From positions 1 to 21,698 of the forward strand of contig CALBVA010000042.1 in assembly GCA_937969125.1 (NCBI GenBank): a stretch of 21,698 nucleotides of DNA, given 5' to 3'. Shown piece by piece: positions 7,183 to 14,468 of the stretch (its first letter is position 1; every line of letters begins with the position of its first letter). The DNA comes from an uncultured Verrucomicrobiales bacterium. Lineage in GTDB: Bacteria; Verrucomicrobiota; Verrucomicrobiia; Verrucomicrobiales; Akkermansiaceae. The translations under genes were made by a program, and so were the position numbers. Below the pieces are notes generated by a model. The model made no database searches and was not told the origin of the DNA. It was given only the letters and a program-made list of their open reading frames with translations.

Positions 7183-8586
7183 ATGTCCGACATCAAATAT
7201 CTCCCCGGCAAAGAACCCCACGCCAACGAACACCGTCTCATCTTCAAGAATGTTGACCGTGAAGGGTGGGATACCTCCATCGAGACCTACCTGAAGGATG
7301 GAGGCTACGAGATGCTCAAAAAGGGTCTCGGAATGGAGCCAAAGGCGGTAACGGAGCAAGTGAAAACCTCCGGCCTCCGCGGCCGTGGTGGTGCCGGTTT
7401 CCCAACCGGTATTAAGTGGGGATTCATCCCGCCCAATAACACCAAGCCAGTCTATCTCATCTGCAATGGCGATGAGTCTGAGCCAGGTACTTTCAAGGAT
7501 CGCTACATCGTCCACCAGGATCCGCATCAGCTAATCGAGGGCATGGTAATCTCGGCATACGCGGTGGGGGCGCACACTGCCTATATTTACATCCGCGAAG
7601 AGTTTCCCGAGGCCGCGATCACGCTGGAAAAGGCCATCGCCGAAGCGAAGGAAAAAGGATTCCTTGGCAAAGATATTCAGGGCTCCGGCTTCGATCTGGA
7701 GATCTACGTCCACCGTGGTGCGGCGGCCTACATCTGCGGTGAGGAAACCGGCCTGATCGAGTCGCTTGAGGGCAAGCGCCCCTACCCACGAATCAAACCT
7801 CCCTACTTCCCCGCTGCGATGGGCCTCTACATGGCACCGACCATCGTCAATAACGTCGAGTCACTCTGCCACGTCGTGCACATCTTGCGTATGGGCGGCG
7901 ATGAGTATGTCAAACTGGGCACACCGAGAAATTCCGGCACTCGCATTCTTTGTGTTTCCGGCGATGTTAAAAATCCGGGCTACTTCGAGGTGCAGGTGGG
8001 CAAGGTCACCTTCCGCGAACTGCTCTATGACATGTGTGGTGGACCGAAGGATGGACGCGAGTTTAAGGCGGTCATTCCTGGCGGCTCGTCCTCGAAGATT
8101 CTTCGTTGCAATGAGTCCTTCAAAATCGGTCGCGGAGATGATGCCAAAGACCTCTCCTTCTGGGACCTGCCTCTCGACTTCGATACCCTCGCTGCTGCTG
8201 GCTCGATGGCTGGCTCCGGCGGCGTGATCGTCCTAGATGATTCCCGTCGCATGTCTTGGGTGCTGAACAACATCACCCATTTCTATGCTCACGAATCCTG
8301 CGGCCAATGCACCCCATGTCGTGAGGGATCAACTTGGATGAAGAAGGTCTCCGACCGCATCGAAGGTGGCAAGGCGACCCCGCAAGATGTCGAAACCCTG
8401 GAGCAAATCGCCTATCAAATCGATGGCAAGACGGTCTGTGCCTTCGGCGAAGCAAGCGCTTGGCCGGTAGAAGCCATGATTGACAAATTCCGCGAGGAAC
8501 TGGTCTCCGCGACCTCTGAGGACAACGACTTCAAGTCCGCCGAGAGAAAAGCGCAGGAAGAATTCATGTCCGCTGTCAACGTATGA
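7183..8586 (+). CDS. nuoF: NADH-quinone oxidoreductase subunit F (NADH/FMN-binding)
   Basis: The 51 kDa subunit where NADH is oxidised and electrons enter through FMN in the complex I peripheral arm. Visible motifs are the Gly-rich RGRGGAGFPTGIKWGF near residues 66-81, CNGDESEPGTFKDR (FMN pocket), AYICGEETGLIESLEGKRPYPRIKPPYF, and the N3 [4Fe-4S] ligands Cys373, Cys376 and Cys379 (CGQCTPC) plus Cys419. From ATG 7183 the product has 467 residues; a TTG at 7159 is also open but overlaps the nuoE end and adds non-family residues. The C-terminal tail of about 40 residues after Cys419 is acidic and Lys-rich. The gene ends at TGA, overlapping the next start as ATGA. nuoG does not follow, which is unusual beside nuoE and nuoF. 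Confidence 0.96.
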   Translation: MSDIKYLPGKEPHANEHRLIFKNVDREGWDTSIETYLKDGGYEMLKKGLGMEPKAVTEQVKTSGLRGRGGAGFPTGIKWGFIPPNNTKPVYLICNGDESEPGTFKDRYIVHQDPHQLIEGMVISAYAVGAHTAYIYIREEFPEAAITLEKAIAEAKEKGFLGKDIQGSGFDLEIYVHRGAAAYICGEETGLIESLEGKRPYPRIKPPYFPAAMGLYMAPTIVNNVESLCHVVHILRMGGDEYVKLGTPRNSGTRILCVSGDVKNPGYFEVQVGKVTFRELLYDMCGGPKDGREFKAVIPGGSSSKILRCNESFKIGRGDDAKDLSFWDLPLDFDTLAAAGSMAGSGGVIVLDDSRRMSWVLNNITHFYAHESCGQCTPCREGSTWMKKVSDRIEGGKATPQDVETLEQIAYQIDGKTVCAFGEASAWPVEAMIDKFREELVSATSEDNDFKSAERKAQEEFMSAVNV

Positions 8587-8876
8587 AATTCCTCATCCTT
8601 TCCCTCGCCGCTCTCCTCGCGGCCTGCTCGCCGAATGTCTATGTCGTCGATGAGAATGGCTCCCCGCTGGAAGACGTCCGCATCATCCCACTTTCTCGCA
8701 GCCTCCAGCACAAGGCGGTTTTCACCAATGCCAAAGGTGAAGCCAAGGTAACCCAAGACATGCCTTACGTGACCGGCCTGCATGTTGCGAAGCCAGGCTA
8801 TGTCATTCCTCCGGAGGTTAATTTCGACCTCCCCAAACCAATTAGGCTCGTCTTGAAAAAGCTTCCGCCGGGGTAG
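8583..8876 (+). CDS. Small putative lipoprotein, translationally coupled to nuoF
   Basis: A 97-residue product with a signal peptide and a clear lipobox L-A-A-C, with Cys15 as the lipid site. The rest reads as a short beta-sandwich: a VVDENGSPLEDVRI strand-turn-strand, AVFTNAKGEAKV, LHVAKPGY and PIRLVLKK. This resembles carboxypeptidase-regulatory-like or prealbumin-like domains seen in envelope proteins; that likeness is my judgement. Its ATG overlaps the nuoF stop (ATGA, 8583-8586), so translation is probably coupled to nuoF. The neighbour relation is clear, but any role for this exported protein in complex I is only a guess. It ends 8 bp from the convergent trhO stop. Confidence 0.8.
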   Translation: MKFLILSLAALLAACSPNVYVVDENGSPLEDVRIIPLSRSLQHKAVFTNAKGEAKVTQDMPYVTGLHVAKPGYVIPPEVNFDLPKPIRLVLKKLPPG

Positions 8877-8884
8877 TGATTCAT

Positions 8885-9790
8885 TCAGTAATGCGCCGCC
8901 CGGCTCATTATATCCACTTCTTTGCAGAGAGGGCCGCAATAGCGGCCCTTTCCCGTCTCGCACTTTTCGCAACAGAGAAACTGCGCATTGCAAGGCATCC
9001 AACGACAGTTGCGGTAGCGGATCGATTCACCACCACAGTAGGCGCATTTTGAAATCACCTTCGCGCCATCGGTGCGGTTCACCGGAACGCTGAGTCGTTC
9101 ATCGAAGACGTAGCACTCGCCTTCATAGCCTTCGCCACGCACTGCTTCGTCCTTGCCGTAGGTGACAATGCCACCATCCAGTTGAAAGACGTCATTGAAT
9201 CCCTCCTTCAGCAGGAAACCGCTAAATTTTTCACAGCGGATCCCACCCGTGCAGTAAGTCAGGATCTTCTTTCCTTCCAGCTCGGCACGGTGATCGCGCA
9301 CCCACTTCGGCAGATCGCGGAAGCTTGGGACATCCGGCAGGATCGCACCTGCAAACCGCCCGATCTCCCACTCGTAATCGTTCCGCGCATCTAGAATTAC
9401 CACGTCCTCTTCCTTCATGGCCTTCCGCCATTCTTCCGGCTTGAGATGAGTCGCGGTAAGATCCTCGGGAGTGAAATCCTCTTCGCCGAGATCCAGAGTG
9501 ACCACTTCCTCACGCACCTTGATCGACATCTTGGGGAAGACGTGCCCCTCCTCCTGATCGATCTTCCAGGCAATACCCGCCGTCACTGGGTCAGCATCTA
9601 GCACCCTACGATACTCCGCACAATTTCCGACCGTGCCTGAGACGGTCCCATTGATCCCTTCCCTCGCGATAAGAATCCGTCCTTTGAGTGCGAGCCGTCG
9701 ACAAAGGTCACGATGCTCCGCCGCATACGTTTCCGGATCGGCGATGCGGGAGTATTTGTAATAAAGCAGGACCTCGTAGGGAGAATTCAT
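8885..9790 (-). CDS. trhO: tRNA uridine(34) hydroxylase, rhodanese-fold
   Basis: Hydroxylates uridine at the wobble position of certain tRNAs, giving 5-hydroxyuridine (YceA/TrhO family). The 301-residue product from ATG 9790 has an N-terminal acylphosphatase-like domain (LLYYKYSRIADPE, REGINGTVSGT), then a rhodanese domain with DARNDYEWEIGRFAGA and the catalytic loop YCTGGIRCEK, with Cys180 the reactive residue. A Cys-rich tail follows (C249, C252, C262, C267, C273, C274, C277, C285, C289), likely a metal site as seen in many members. A GTG nine codons upstream (9817) is also open and has an AGGG ahead of it, but ATG 9790 gives the usual family start, M-x-x-x-Y-x-V-L-L-Y-Y-K. It is transcribed away from moxR. 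Confidence 0.93.
   Translation of the reverse strand: MNSPYEVLLYYKYSRIADPETYAAEHRDLCRRLALKGRILIAREGINGTVSGTVGNCAEYRRVLDADPVTAGIAWKIDQEEGHVFPKMSIKVREEVVTLDLGEEDFTPEDLTATHLKPEEWRKAMKEEDVVILDARNDYEWEIGRFAGAILPDVPSFRDLPKWVRDHRAELEGKKILTYCTGGIRCEKFSGFLLKEGFNDVFQLDGGIVTYGKDEAVRGEGYEGECYVFDERLSVPVNRTDGAKVISKCAYCGGESIRYRNCRWMPCNAQFLCCEKCETGKGRYCGPLCKEVDIMSRAAHY
8927..8952 (+). terminator. Hairpin inside trhO, possible terminator of the nuo transcript
   Basis: AGGGCCGC (8930-8937) and GCGGCCCT (8942-8949) are perfect complements around an AATA loop; outer pairs including one G-T extend the stem to 8927-8952. Only three T's (8949-8951) lie at its 3' side on the plus strand. It lies 50 bp past the last plus-strand stop, but it is also coding for the Cys-rich trhO tail, so it may be chance. 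Confidence 0.4.
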
Positions 9791-9937
9791 GGCGAACCGG
9801 CATTTAGCATGGATCACCCTGACAAATCCAGTTTCGCGATACGATTCCTTCCCAGTGCCTGAGGCCTGATTTACCCTGACGCGCTTGCATTTCCAGTCAT
9901 AAACTCTCAGCTCCAGCTACCCTTTTCGGGATTGGGT

Positions 9938-9972
9938 CGGACCTGCTTTGTGGCACTTGTCAAAGCGGTCCG
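9938..9972. promoter_or_regulatory. Long imperfect inverted repeat in the trhO-moxR intergenic region
   Basis: CGGACC(T)GCTTTG at 9938-9950 pairs with CAAAGCGGTCCG at 9961-9972: twelve base pairs with a single bulged T and a ten-base loop. There is no T-run on either side, so a terminator is unlikely. It could be an operator, a structured leader or part of a small RNA. Only the symmetry is seen. Confidence 0.5.
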
Positions 9973-10074
9973 GTTCTGTAGTGTCATCACGAAGCTGGAA
10001 GTGAGCGTTCTTTTAATCGATTTTGACGAAGGAATTCTCGCTCCCTAATTCTGAAAAGGAGACAACAGGAACAG

Positions 10075-10140
10075 ATGACGACGTTTTTCACATTGATGCA
10101 TGCAAAGGTCACGCGGCCCGGAATGCTTCCGTCATCCTGA
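10075..10140 (+). CDS. Possible short leader open frame upstream of moxR
   Basis: Twenty-one codons (MTTFFTLMHAKVTRPGMLPSS) start at ATG 10075 and end at TGA 10138-10140, with AGGA four bases before the ATG and AAGGAG a little further up. It is in a different frame from moxR. The composition offers no run of one amino acid that would suggest classic attenuation. It is recorded because it has a better ribosome site than moxR itself; it may be chance. Confidence 0.2.
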   Translation: MTTFFTLMHAKVTRPGMLPSS

Positions 10141-10189
10141 CGCGAACTCCCCCTCCACCCTTCTCAAAAAATCCACATCCGAAAATCCC

Positions 10190-11485
10190 GTGCCCGATAA
10201 AGTTGTCCCTCCGAATGCCCGCCAGATCGACCGCTCGAAAGTCAAATACCAGCCTGTAGCCCTCGCTGCCAAAGGAACCGATGCATCCGGGTATCCGCCC
10301 GCTGAGAAAATCACTCCGCCTTCGCCGCAGAAGGTCAATTATCGCTTTATCCATTATCTCAATGAACTCCCGACTCCGGAAAGTAATACCGCGCCGGTGA
10401 TCGAGCCAAAATCGACCACCAAGGCATCGGAGTCCACCGCTCCCGCTGCGGAATCTTCCAATGAGTCCCCCGCCCGGCCTGTCTCCACACCGCTTCCGGA
10501 AGATGATGCGGCTGCGGTTGATCAACTGGGCCGCAAATACGCCGAGCTTAAAGCCGAACTCGGCAAGGTCATCATTGGTCAGGAGGATGTCATCGAAAAA
10601 CTCGCGATCTGCCTTTTCGCCCGTGGCCACGGGCTCCTCATGGGTGTGCCGGGTCTCGCCAAGACCCTCCTCGTCTCATCGGTCGCGGAGACTCTGGATC
10701 TAGGCTTCAACCGTATCCAGTTCACGCCCGACCTCATGCCGGCTGACATTTCCGGAACGGACATCATTCAGGACAGTGGCGATGGCCGCCGCGAGTTTGA
10801 GTTCGTCAAGGGACCCGTTTTCTCAAACATCGTCCTCGCAGACGAGATCAACCGTGCTCCTGCAAAGACCCAGTCTGCGATGCTCGAGGCCATGCAGGAA
10901 CGCCACGTTACCGTGCTGGGCCGAACTTATCAGCTCGATGCCCCCTTCTTCGTCCTGGCGACGCAAAACCCCGTCGAACAGGAAGGCACCTACCCTCTGC
11001 CTGAGGCTCAATTGGACCGTTTCATGTTCCTCATCAACGTCGATTATCCGACTGCCGACGAGGAACGCCGCATCGCCCGTGAGACTACCGGAGTCGATAA
11101 GCCGATGCTCAAGGCCCTCCTCACCGGTGAAGAAGTCCTGCAATACCAGGCTCTTGTCCGCCGCGTGCCCGTTCCGGACCACATCTATGATTACGCGGTC
11201 GAGATCGTCCGCCGCACCCGCCCGGATTCTCCGGATGCGCCAGAGTGGCTGAAGGAATTTGTGGGCTGGGGTGCCGGTCCTCGTGCCGTTCAGTATCTCA
11301 TTCTCGGCTGCAAGGCTCGCGCCGCGCTACGCGGCACCTACATGGCCTCATTGGAAGACATTGAAGCCGTCGCCGAGTCTGTCCTCAGCCACCGGGTTCT
11401 CATCAATTTCGCCGCTGAATCGCAGGGCATGACCGCTCAAAAGATCGTGGCCCGATTGGTCGAGGAAATGCGGGATGATGTCTAA
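10190..11485 (+). CDS. moxR: MoxR-family AAA+ ATPase with an N-terminal repeat-bearing extension
   Basis: ATPase of the MoxR group, chaperone-like machines that usually act with VWA proteins encoded beside them. The core begins near residue 110 (LGRKYAELKAELGKVIIGQEDVIEKL) and has Walker A GVPGLAKT at 152-159, Walker B IVLADEINRAP at 214-224, the sensor segment VLATQNPVEQEGTYPLPEAQLDRF, and the C-terminal lid. Residues 1-60 carry two copies of the motif repeated in NuoE (8-20 PNARQIDRSKVKY; 44-56 PSPQKVNYRFIHY). Residues 61-107 form a Pro/Ser/Thr/Glu-rich, probably disordered, linker. Typical MoxR proteins have about 320-340 residues; this one has 431. The start is taken as GTG 10190, because the 30 codons back to ATG 10100 look non-coding. 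The next gene starts 40 bp after its stop. Confidence 0.93.
   Translation: MPDKVVPPNARQIDRSKVKYQPVALAAKGTDASGYPPAEKITPPSPQKVNYRFIHYLNELPTPESNTAPVIEPKSTTKASESTAPAAESSNESPARPVSTPLPEDDAAAVDQLGRKYAELKAELGKVIIGQEDVIEKLAICLFARGHGLLMGVPGLAKTLLVSSVAETLDLGFNRIQFTPDLMPADISGTDIIQDSGDGRREFEFVKGPVFSNIVLADEINRAPAKTQSAMLEAMQERHVTVLGRTYQLDAPFFVLATQNPVEQEGTYPLPEAQLDRFMFLINVDYPTADEERRIARETTGVDKPMLKALLTGEEVLQYQALVRRVPVPDHIYDYAVEIVRRTRPDSPDAPEWLKEFVGWGAGPRAVQYLILGCKARAALRGTYMASLEDIEAVAESVLSHRVLINFAAESQGMTAQKIVARLVEEMRDDV
10211..10357 (+). repeat. Two-copy motif in the MoxR N-terminus matching the NuoE repeat
   Basis: Units at 10211-10249 and 10319-10357 encode P-x-A-x-x-I-D-R-S-x-V-x-Y and P-x-P-x-x-V-N-Y-x-x-I-x-Y. 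The first is nearly identical in pattern to NuoE unit 1 (IDRS-x-[LV]-x-Y), and both lie eight residues from their protein's start. The rest of the two proteins is unrelated. Confidence 0.75.
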
Positions 11486-11525
11486 GCTTCACCGGATCTG
11501 ACTGGTCTCATCACCGGCACCGCGC

Positions 11526-12419
11526 ATGAAATATTCCTTTCTCGATACCGACGTCCTCGCACGTCTTGGCGCGATTCCTATGGAATCACGCTTCCCCATG
11601 GTCGGCAGTGTCGCCGGACGTCACCGCTCGCCGCACCGGGGATCATCGGTAGAGTTCGCGGAATACCGGAAGTATGTCCCGGGCGATGACACTCGCCGCC
11701 TGGACTGGAAGGCCTATGCACGCTCGGACCGCTACTACATCAAGGAATTCGAGGCCGACACCAATCTCCGCGCTTACTTCGTGGTCGATTCCTCAGCCTC
11801 CATGAATTTCTCCTCCGGCGATCATCCCACCAAGATCGACTTCGCTCGCCGGATTGCGGCCACCTTGTCCTACCTCATCGTAAACCAAGGTGACTCTGCT
11901 GGACTCTCCTGCTGTAACGAGAAAATCCATCTCGAGATTCCACCCAGCCGACGCGCCGCACAGCTCCAGGCTATTTTTGAGTCGCTCGAAAACCTCGAAC
12001 CCACCGGTGAGACCGGTCTCGTCCAGGCGCTCCATCAGGTTGCTGAAAAAATCCAACAGCGCGCCCTCGTCGTCATTCTTTCGGATCTTTTCGTTGATCC
12101 GGATGACCTTTCTAAGGCCCTTCAGCACCTCCGCTTCCGGAAGCATGACATCGCGATGTTCCACCTACTTGATCCACAAGAGGTCGATTTTCACTTCGAA
12201 CGGCCGCACCGCTTCGTCGATATCGAAGACGGCTCCGTGGTGGTCGCGGAGCCGAATCTCATCGCTGATGAATATCACGCCGCCCTCACCGAGTTTCTCG
12301 AAAAGGTTGAGACGAAGTGCCACGATGTCCACGCGGATTACCATCTCCTCCAGACCAGCGCGAACTATGAGGAAATCGTTTCAGACTTTATCACCGCACG
12401 TCTCACCTCGAAACGCTGA
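11526..12419 (+). CDS. DUF58 protein with a VWA-like domain
   Basis: A 297-residue soluble protein. The DUF58 signature is clear: EFAEYRKYVPGDDTRRLDWKAYARSDRYYIKEFE at residues 44-77, followed by FVVDSSASM at 86-93, in which D88-S-S90-A-S92 forms the DxSxS metal-ion (MIDAS) motif of VWA domains. The family is nearly always encoded next to a MoxR ATPase and is thought to be its partner or adaptor. The gene sits in that position here, 40 bp after moxR and 15 bp before the BatA-like gene. No signal peptide or membrane segment is seen, so it probably acts in the cytosol or at the inner face of the membrane. Its substrate is unknown. Confidence 0.93.
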   Translation: MKYSFLDTDVLARLGAIPMESRFPMVGSVAGRHRSPHRGSSVEFAEYRKYVPGDDTRRLDWKAYARSDRYYIKEFEADTNLRAYFVVDSSASMNFSSGDHPTKIDFARRIAATLSYLIVNQGDSAGLSCCNEKIHLEIPPSRRAAQLQAIFESLENLEPTGETGLVQALHQVAEKIQQRALVVILSDLFVDPDDLSKALQHLRFRKHDIAMFHLLDPQEVDFHFERPHRFVDIEDGSVVVAEPNLIADEYHAALTEFLEKVETKCHDVHADYHLLQTSANYEEIVSDFITARLTSKR

Positions 12420-12434
12420 CCCCACCCTCCACTC

Positions 12435-14468
12435 TTGAGCTTCCTTTCCAAATCGATCCTTTGGGGTCTCTTCGCCGCCGCCATTCCGGTGATCATTCAC
12501 CTGCTGAATCGGCGGCGCTTCCGCACCGTGAAGTGGGCTGCCACCACTTTTCTTTTGAAAGCCTCCCGCGAATCACGTGGGAAGAAAAAGCTGAAGCACT
12601 TCCTCATCCTGGCCTGTCGCGCCCTCGCCATCGGTGCCCTCATCTTCGCGGTGGCCCGGCCACTTGTTGGCGGATTCTTCGGCTCCGGCGGTGGCTCGGT
12701 CAATACCGTCGTCCTCGTTCTGGACCGCTCTGCCAGCATGGAACTCCGCAGCGGTGACGGCGAACCCAGCCATCGTGAATCCGTCATTACGAAAGTTGCC
12801 GAGGCGATCGAAACCATCGGCTCACCCCGCCTTCTCCTCCTTGATTCCGCCACCGGGGAGATCATTGATGTCCCCTCCCCAGATGCCCTCCCGGAACTCT
12901 CCACCACCATCGCGACTGATACCCAGGCTGACATTCCTGCCCTCGTAAACCGGGCGGTGGCCTACCTCGATGAAACCCAGCCCGGAAAGTCGGAGATCTG
13001 GATCGCCTCTGATCTCCAGCGCGGCGATTGGAAGCCCTCCGATTCGAAGTGGGGTGCCATTCGCGCAAACATCGAAGCCCTAGCGACCAAGACAAAGCTC
13101 CGCATTATCACACCGGGTGAATCAGAAAAACTGAATTACGCGATCGAGCTTCTCGCCTCCCGCAGGGTCGAGAATGACCTCTTCCTCGACCTCCGTATCT
13201 CGCGAAACAAGGACGTCGGTGCCTCCGCCGTGCCGGTCACTTATTCCATCAAGGGAAACCGCACTTCCGAACGCGTGACCGTCACCGGCCAGGAAGTCCG
13301 CTTCCAGATTCGTCGCCCGCTCACTGATGCCGATGAAGAGGGCTACGGGTGGGTCGGTCTCCCGTCCGATAACAACCCGCGAGACAATGCCGCCTACTTT
13401 GCCTTCGGTGGAGAGGCCGAGGTCACCTCATGGATCGTCGCCGAAGACGCGACCTCCGAATCCGCGGAATTCCTTCGCAAGGCCGCCGCTCCCAGCTTCG
13501 AGAAATTCACCGCAGAGATCATCACCCCGGCGGAGCTGGACCGCATTGACTGGCCCTCTACCTCACTGATCGTCTGGCAGGCTCCTCTGCCCACTGATCA
13601 GGCTGCGATTGACCTCACCGAGTTCATCCGCACCGGTGGCTCGGTCATTTTCTTTCCGCCGGAAACGAGCTCTCCTGATGTCTTTCTCGGCCTTTCCTGG
13701 GGTGGCATTGAAGAGGCCCCGGACGAGGAGTTCTTCATCTCAACTTCATGGATTAAGGATGACGGCCCATGGCGAAACGGCATCGATGACACCATCATGC
13801 CCCTTGATCAACTCCGTGCGGTGAAGCGTCGCGCCATCCAGGGTGACGGTTCCGAACTCGCCGAGTGGGATGACAATTCCCCCCTTCTCGTCCGGCATAT
13901 CGAGGAAGCTGGCACCATGATTTTCATCGGCACCCGTGCGGATGATCGTTGGTCGAACCTCGAATACACCGCCCTTCATCTCGTCGCCATCCAGCGCATG
14001 ATCCAACAAGGCACCGACCGCCTTCACGCTGGCTACCGTGCCCTTGCGGGGAGTGACCAGGCGCAAACCGCCGATGACGAAGCCCGCCAGCGGGTCGATA
14101 CCTTCGAGGACTTCGAAGCCTCTGCCGGAGCCCTACGCGGCGGAGTTTACCGAATGGGCCAGCGACTCGTGGCGGTCAATCGCCCCTCTGCTGAAAGTGA
14201 TCCCGAAAGCCTCGATGGGGAGGTCCTTGGCAAGCTCCTGGAGGGTACGGAATATTCCCTCTTCACGAATGATGACAGCAAGGACGATCTCGTCAGCGAA
14301 GCTTGGCGTTTCTTCCTCGCCCTCGTTCTTCTTTTCCTCCTCGCGGAAGCCATTCTCAGCCTCCAGCCAAAGCCCAAAGGCCCTCCTCTCGCCACCGGAG
14401 CAAAGTCCACCAAAGCTGGTAAATCCGCCTCAACTCCGCCGACCTCACAAACGAATACCGCCTCGTGA
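12435..14468 (+). CDS. BatA-like VWA membrane protein
   Basis: A 677-residue protein starting at TTG 12435. The start is supported by the family's conserved N-terminus (FLSKSILWGLFAAAIPVIIHLLNRRR), which would be lost with any later codon. It has membrane segments at about 5-25 and 56-76, then a VWA domain with VLVLDRSASM (D97-x-S99-x-S101, the MIDAS triad). A long periplasmic or cytoplasmic region is followed by a last membrane helix near 622-642 and a 34-residue Lys/Ser/Thr/Pro-rich tail. The middle part (SLIVWQAPLPTDQAAIDLTEFIRTGGSVIFFPPET) resembles the glutamine-amidotransferase-like fold found in planctomycete and verrucomicrobial relatives. It probably works with the MoxR ATPase. Its end overlaps the next start by four bases. 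Confidence 0.88.
   Translation: MSFLSKSILWGLFAAAIPVIIHLLNRRRFRTVKWAATTFLLKASRESRGKKKLKHFLILACRALAIGALIFAVARPLVGGFFGSGGGSVNTVVLVLDRSASMELRSGDGEPSHRESVITKVAEAIETIGSPRLLLLDSATGEIIDVPSPDALPELSTTIATDTQADIPALVNRAVAYLDETQPGKSEIWIASDLQRGDWKPSDSKWGAIRANIEALATKTKLRIITPGESEKLNYAIELLASRRVENDLFLDLRISRNKDVGASAVPVTYSIKGNRTSERVTVTGQEVRFQIRRPLTDADEEGYGWVGLPSDNNPRDNAAYFAFGGEAEVTSWIVAEDATSESAEFLRKAAAPSFEKFTAEIITPAELDRIDWPSTSLIVWQAPLPTDQAAIDLTEFIRTGGSVIFFPPETSSPDVFLGLSWGGIEEAPDEEFFISTSWIKDDGPWRNGIDDTIMPLDQLRAVKRRAIQGDGSELAEWDDNSPLLVRHIEEAGTMIFIGTRADDRWSNLEYTALHLVAIQRMIQQGTDRLHAGYRALAGSDQAQTADDEARQRVDTFEDFEASAGALRGGVYRMGQRLVAVNRPSAESDPESLDGEVLGKLLEGTEYSLFTNDDSKDDLVSEAWRFFLALVLLFLLAEAILSLQPKPKGPPLATGAKSTKAGKSASTPPTSQTNTAS

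Larger units (their letters stand above)
8790..9790 (-). other. Convergent junction between the nuo unit and trhO
   Basis: The nuo-linked lipoprotein gene (stop at 8876) and trhO (stop at 8885) meet tail to tail with only 8 bp between them. No terminator fits in the gap. The nearest hairpin for the plus-strand transcript lies inside the trhO frame at 8927-8952. Confidence 0.5.
9791..10189. other. Divergent intergenic region between trhO and moxR
   Basis: About 400 bases with no convincing gene. It must contain the promoters of trhO (leftward) and of the moxR operon (rightward). It holds a long hairpin at 9938-9972 and a 21-codon open frame at 10075-10140 preceded by AAGGAG and AGGA. A weak promoter-like pair for the rightward direction (TTGTCA at 9957 and TAGTGT after 16 bp) is visible but not convincing. 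The frame of moxR is open back to ATG 10100, although those 30 codons do not look like protein. Confidence 0.6.

Noticed and set aside
9957..9984. TTGTCA-N16-TAGTGT as a promoter for moxR
   Set aside because: The -10 match is poor and part of it lies in the hairpin; no independent support.
10100..10189. Thirty-codon extension of moxR to ATG 10100
   Set aside because: The residues look like random translation (MQRSRGPECFRHPDANSP) and have no ribosome site; the GTG at 10190 fits better.
10023..10259. 78-codon open frame starting at TTG
   Set aside because: It overlaps the beginning of moxR in another frame, has a Pro/Ser/Arg-rich random-looking product and no recognisable start signal.
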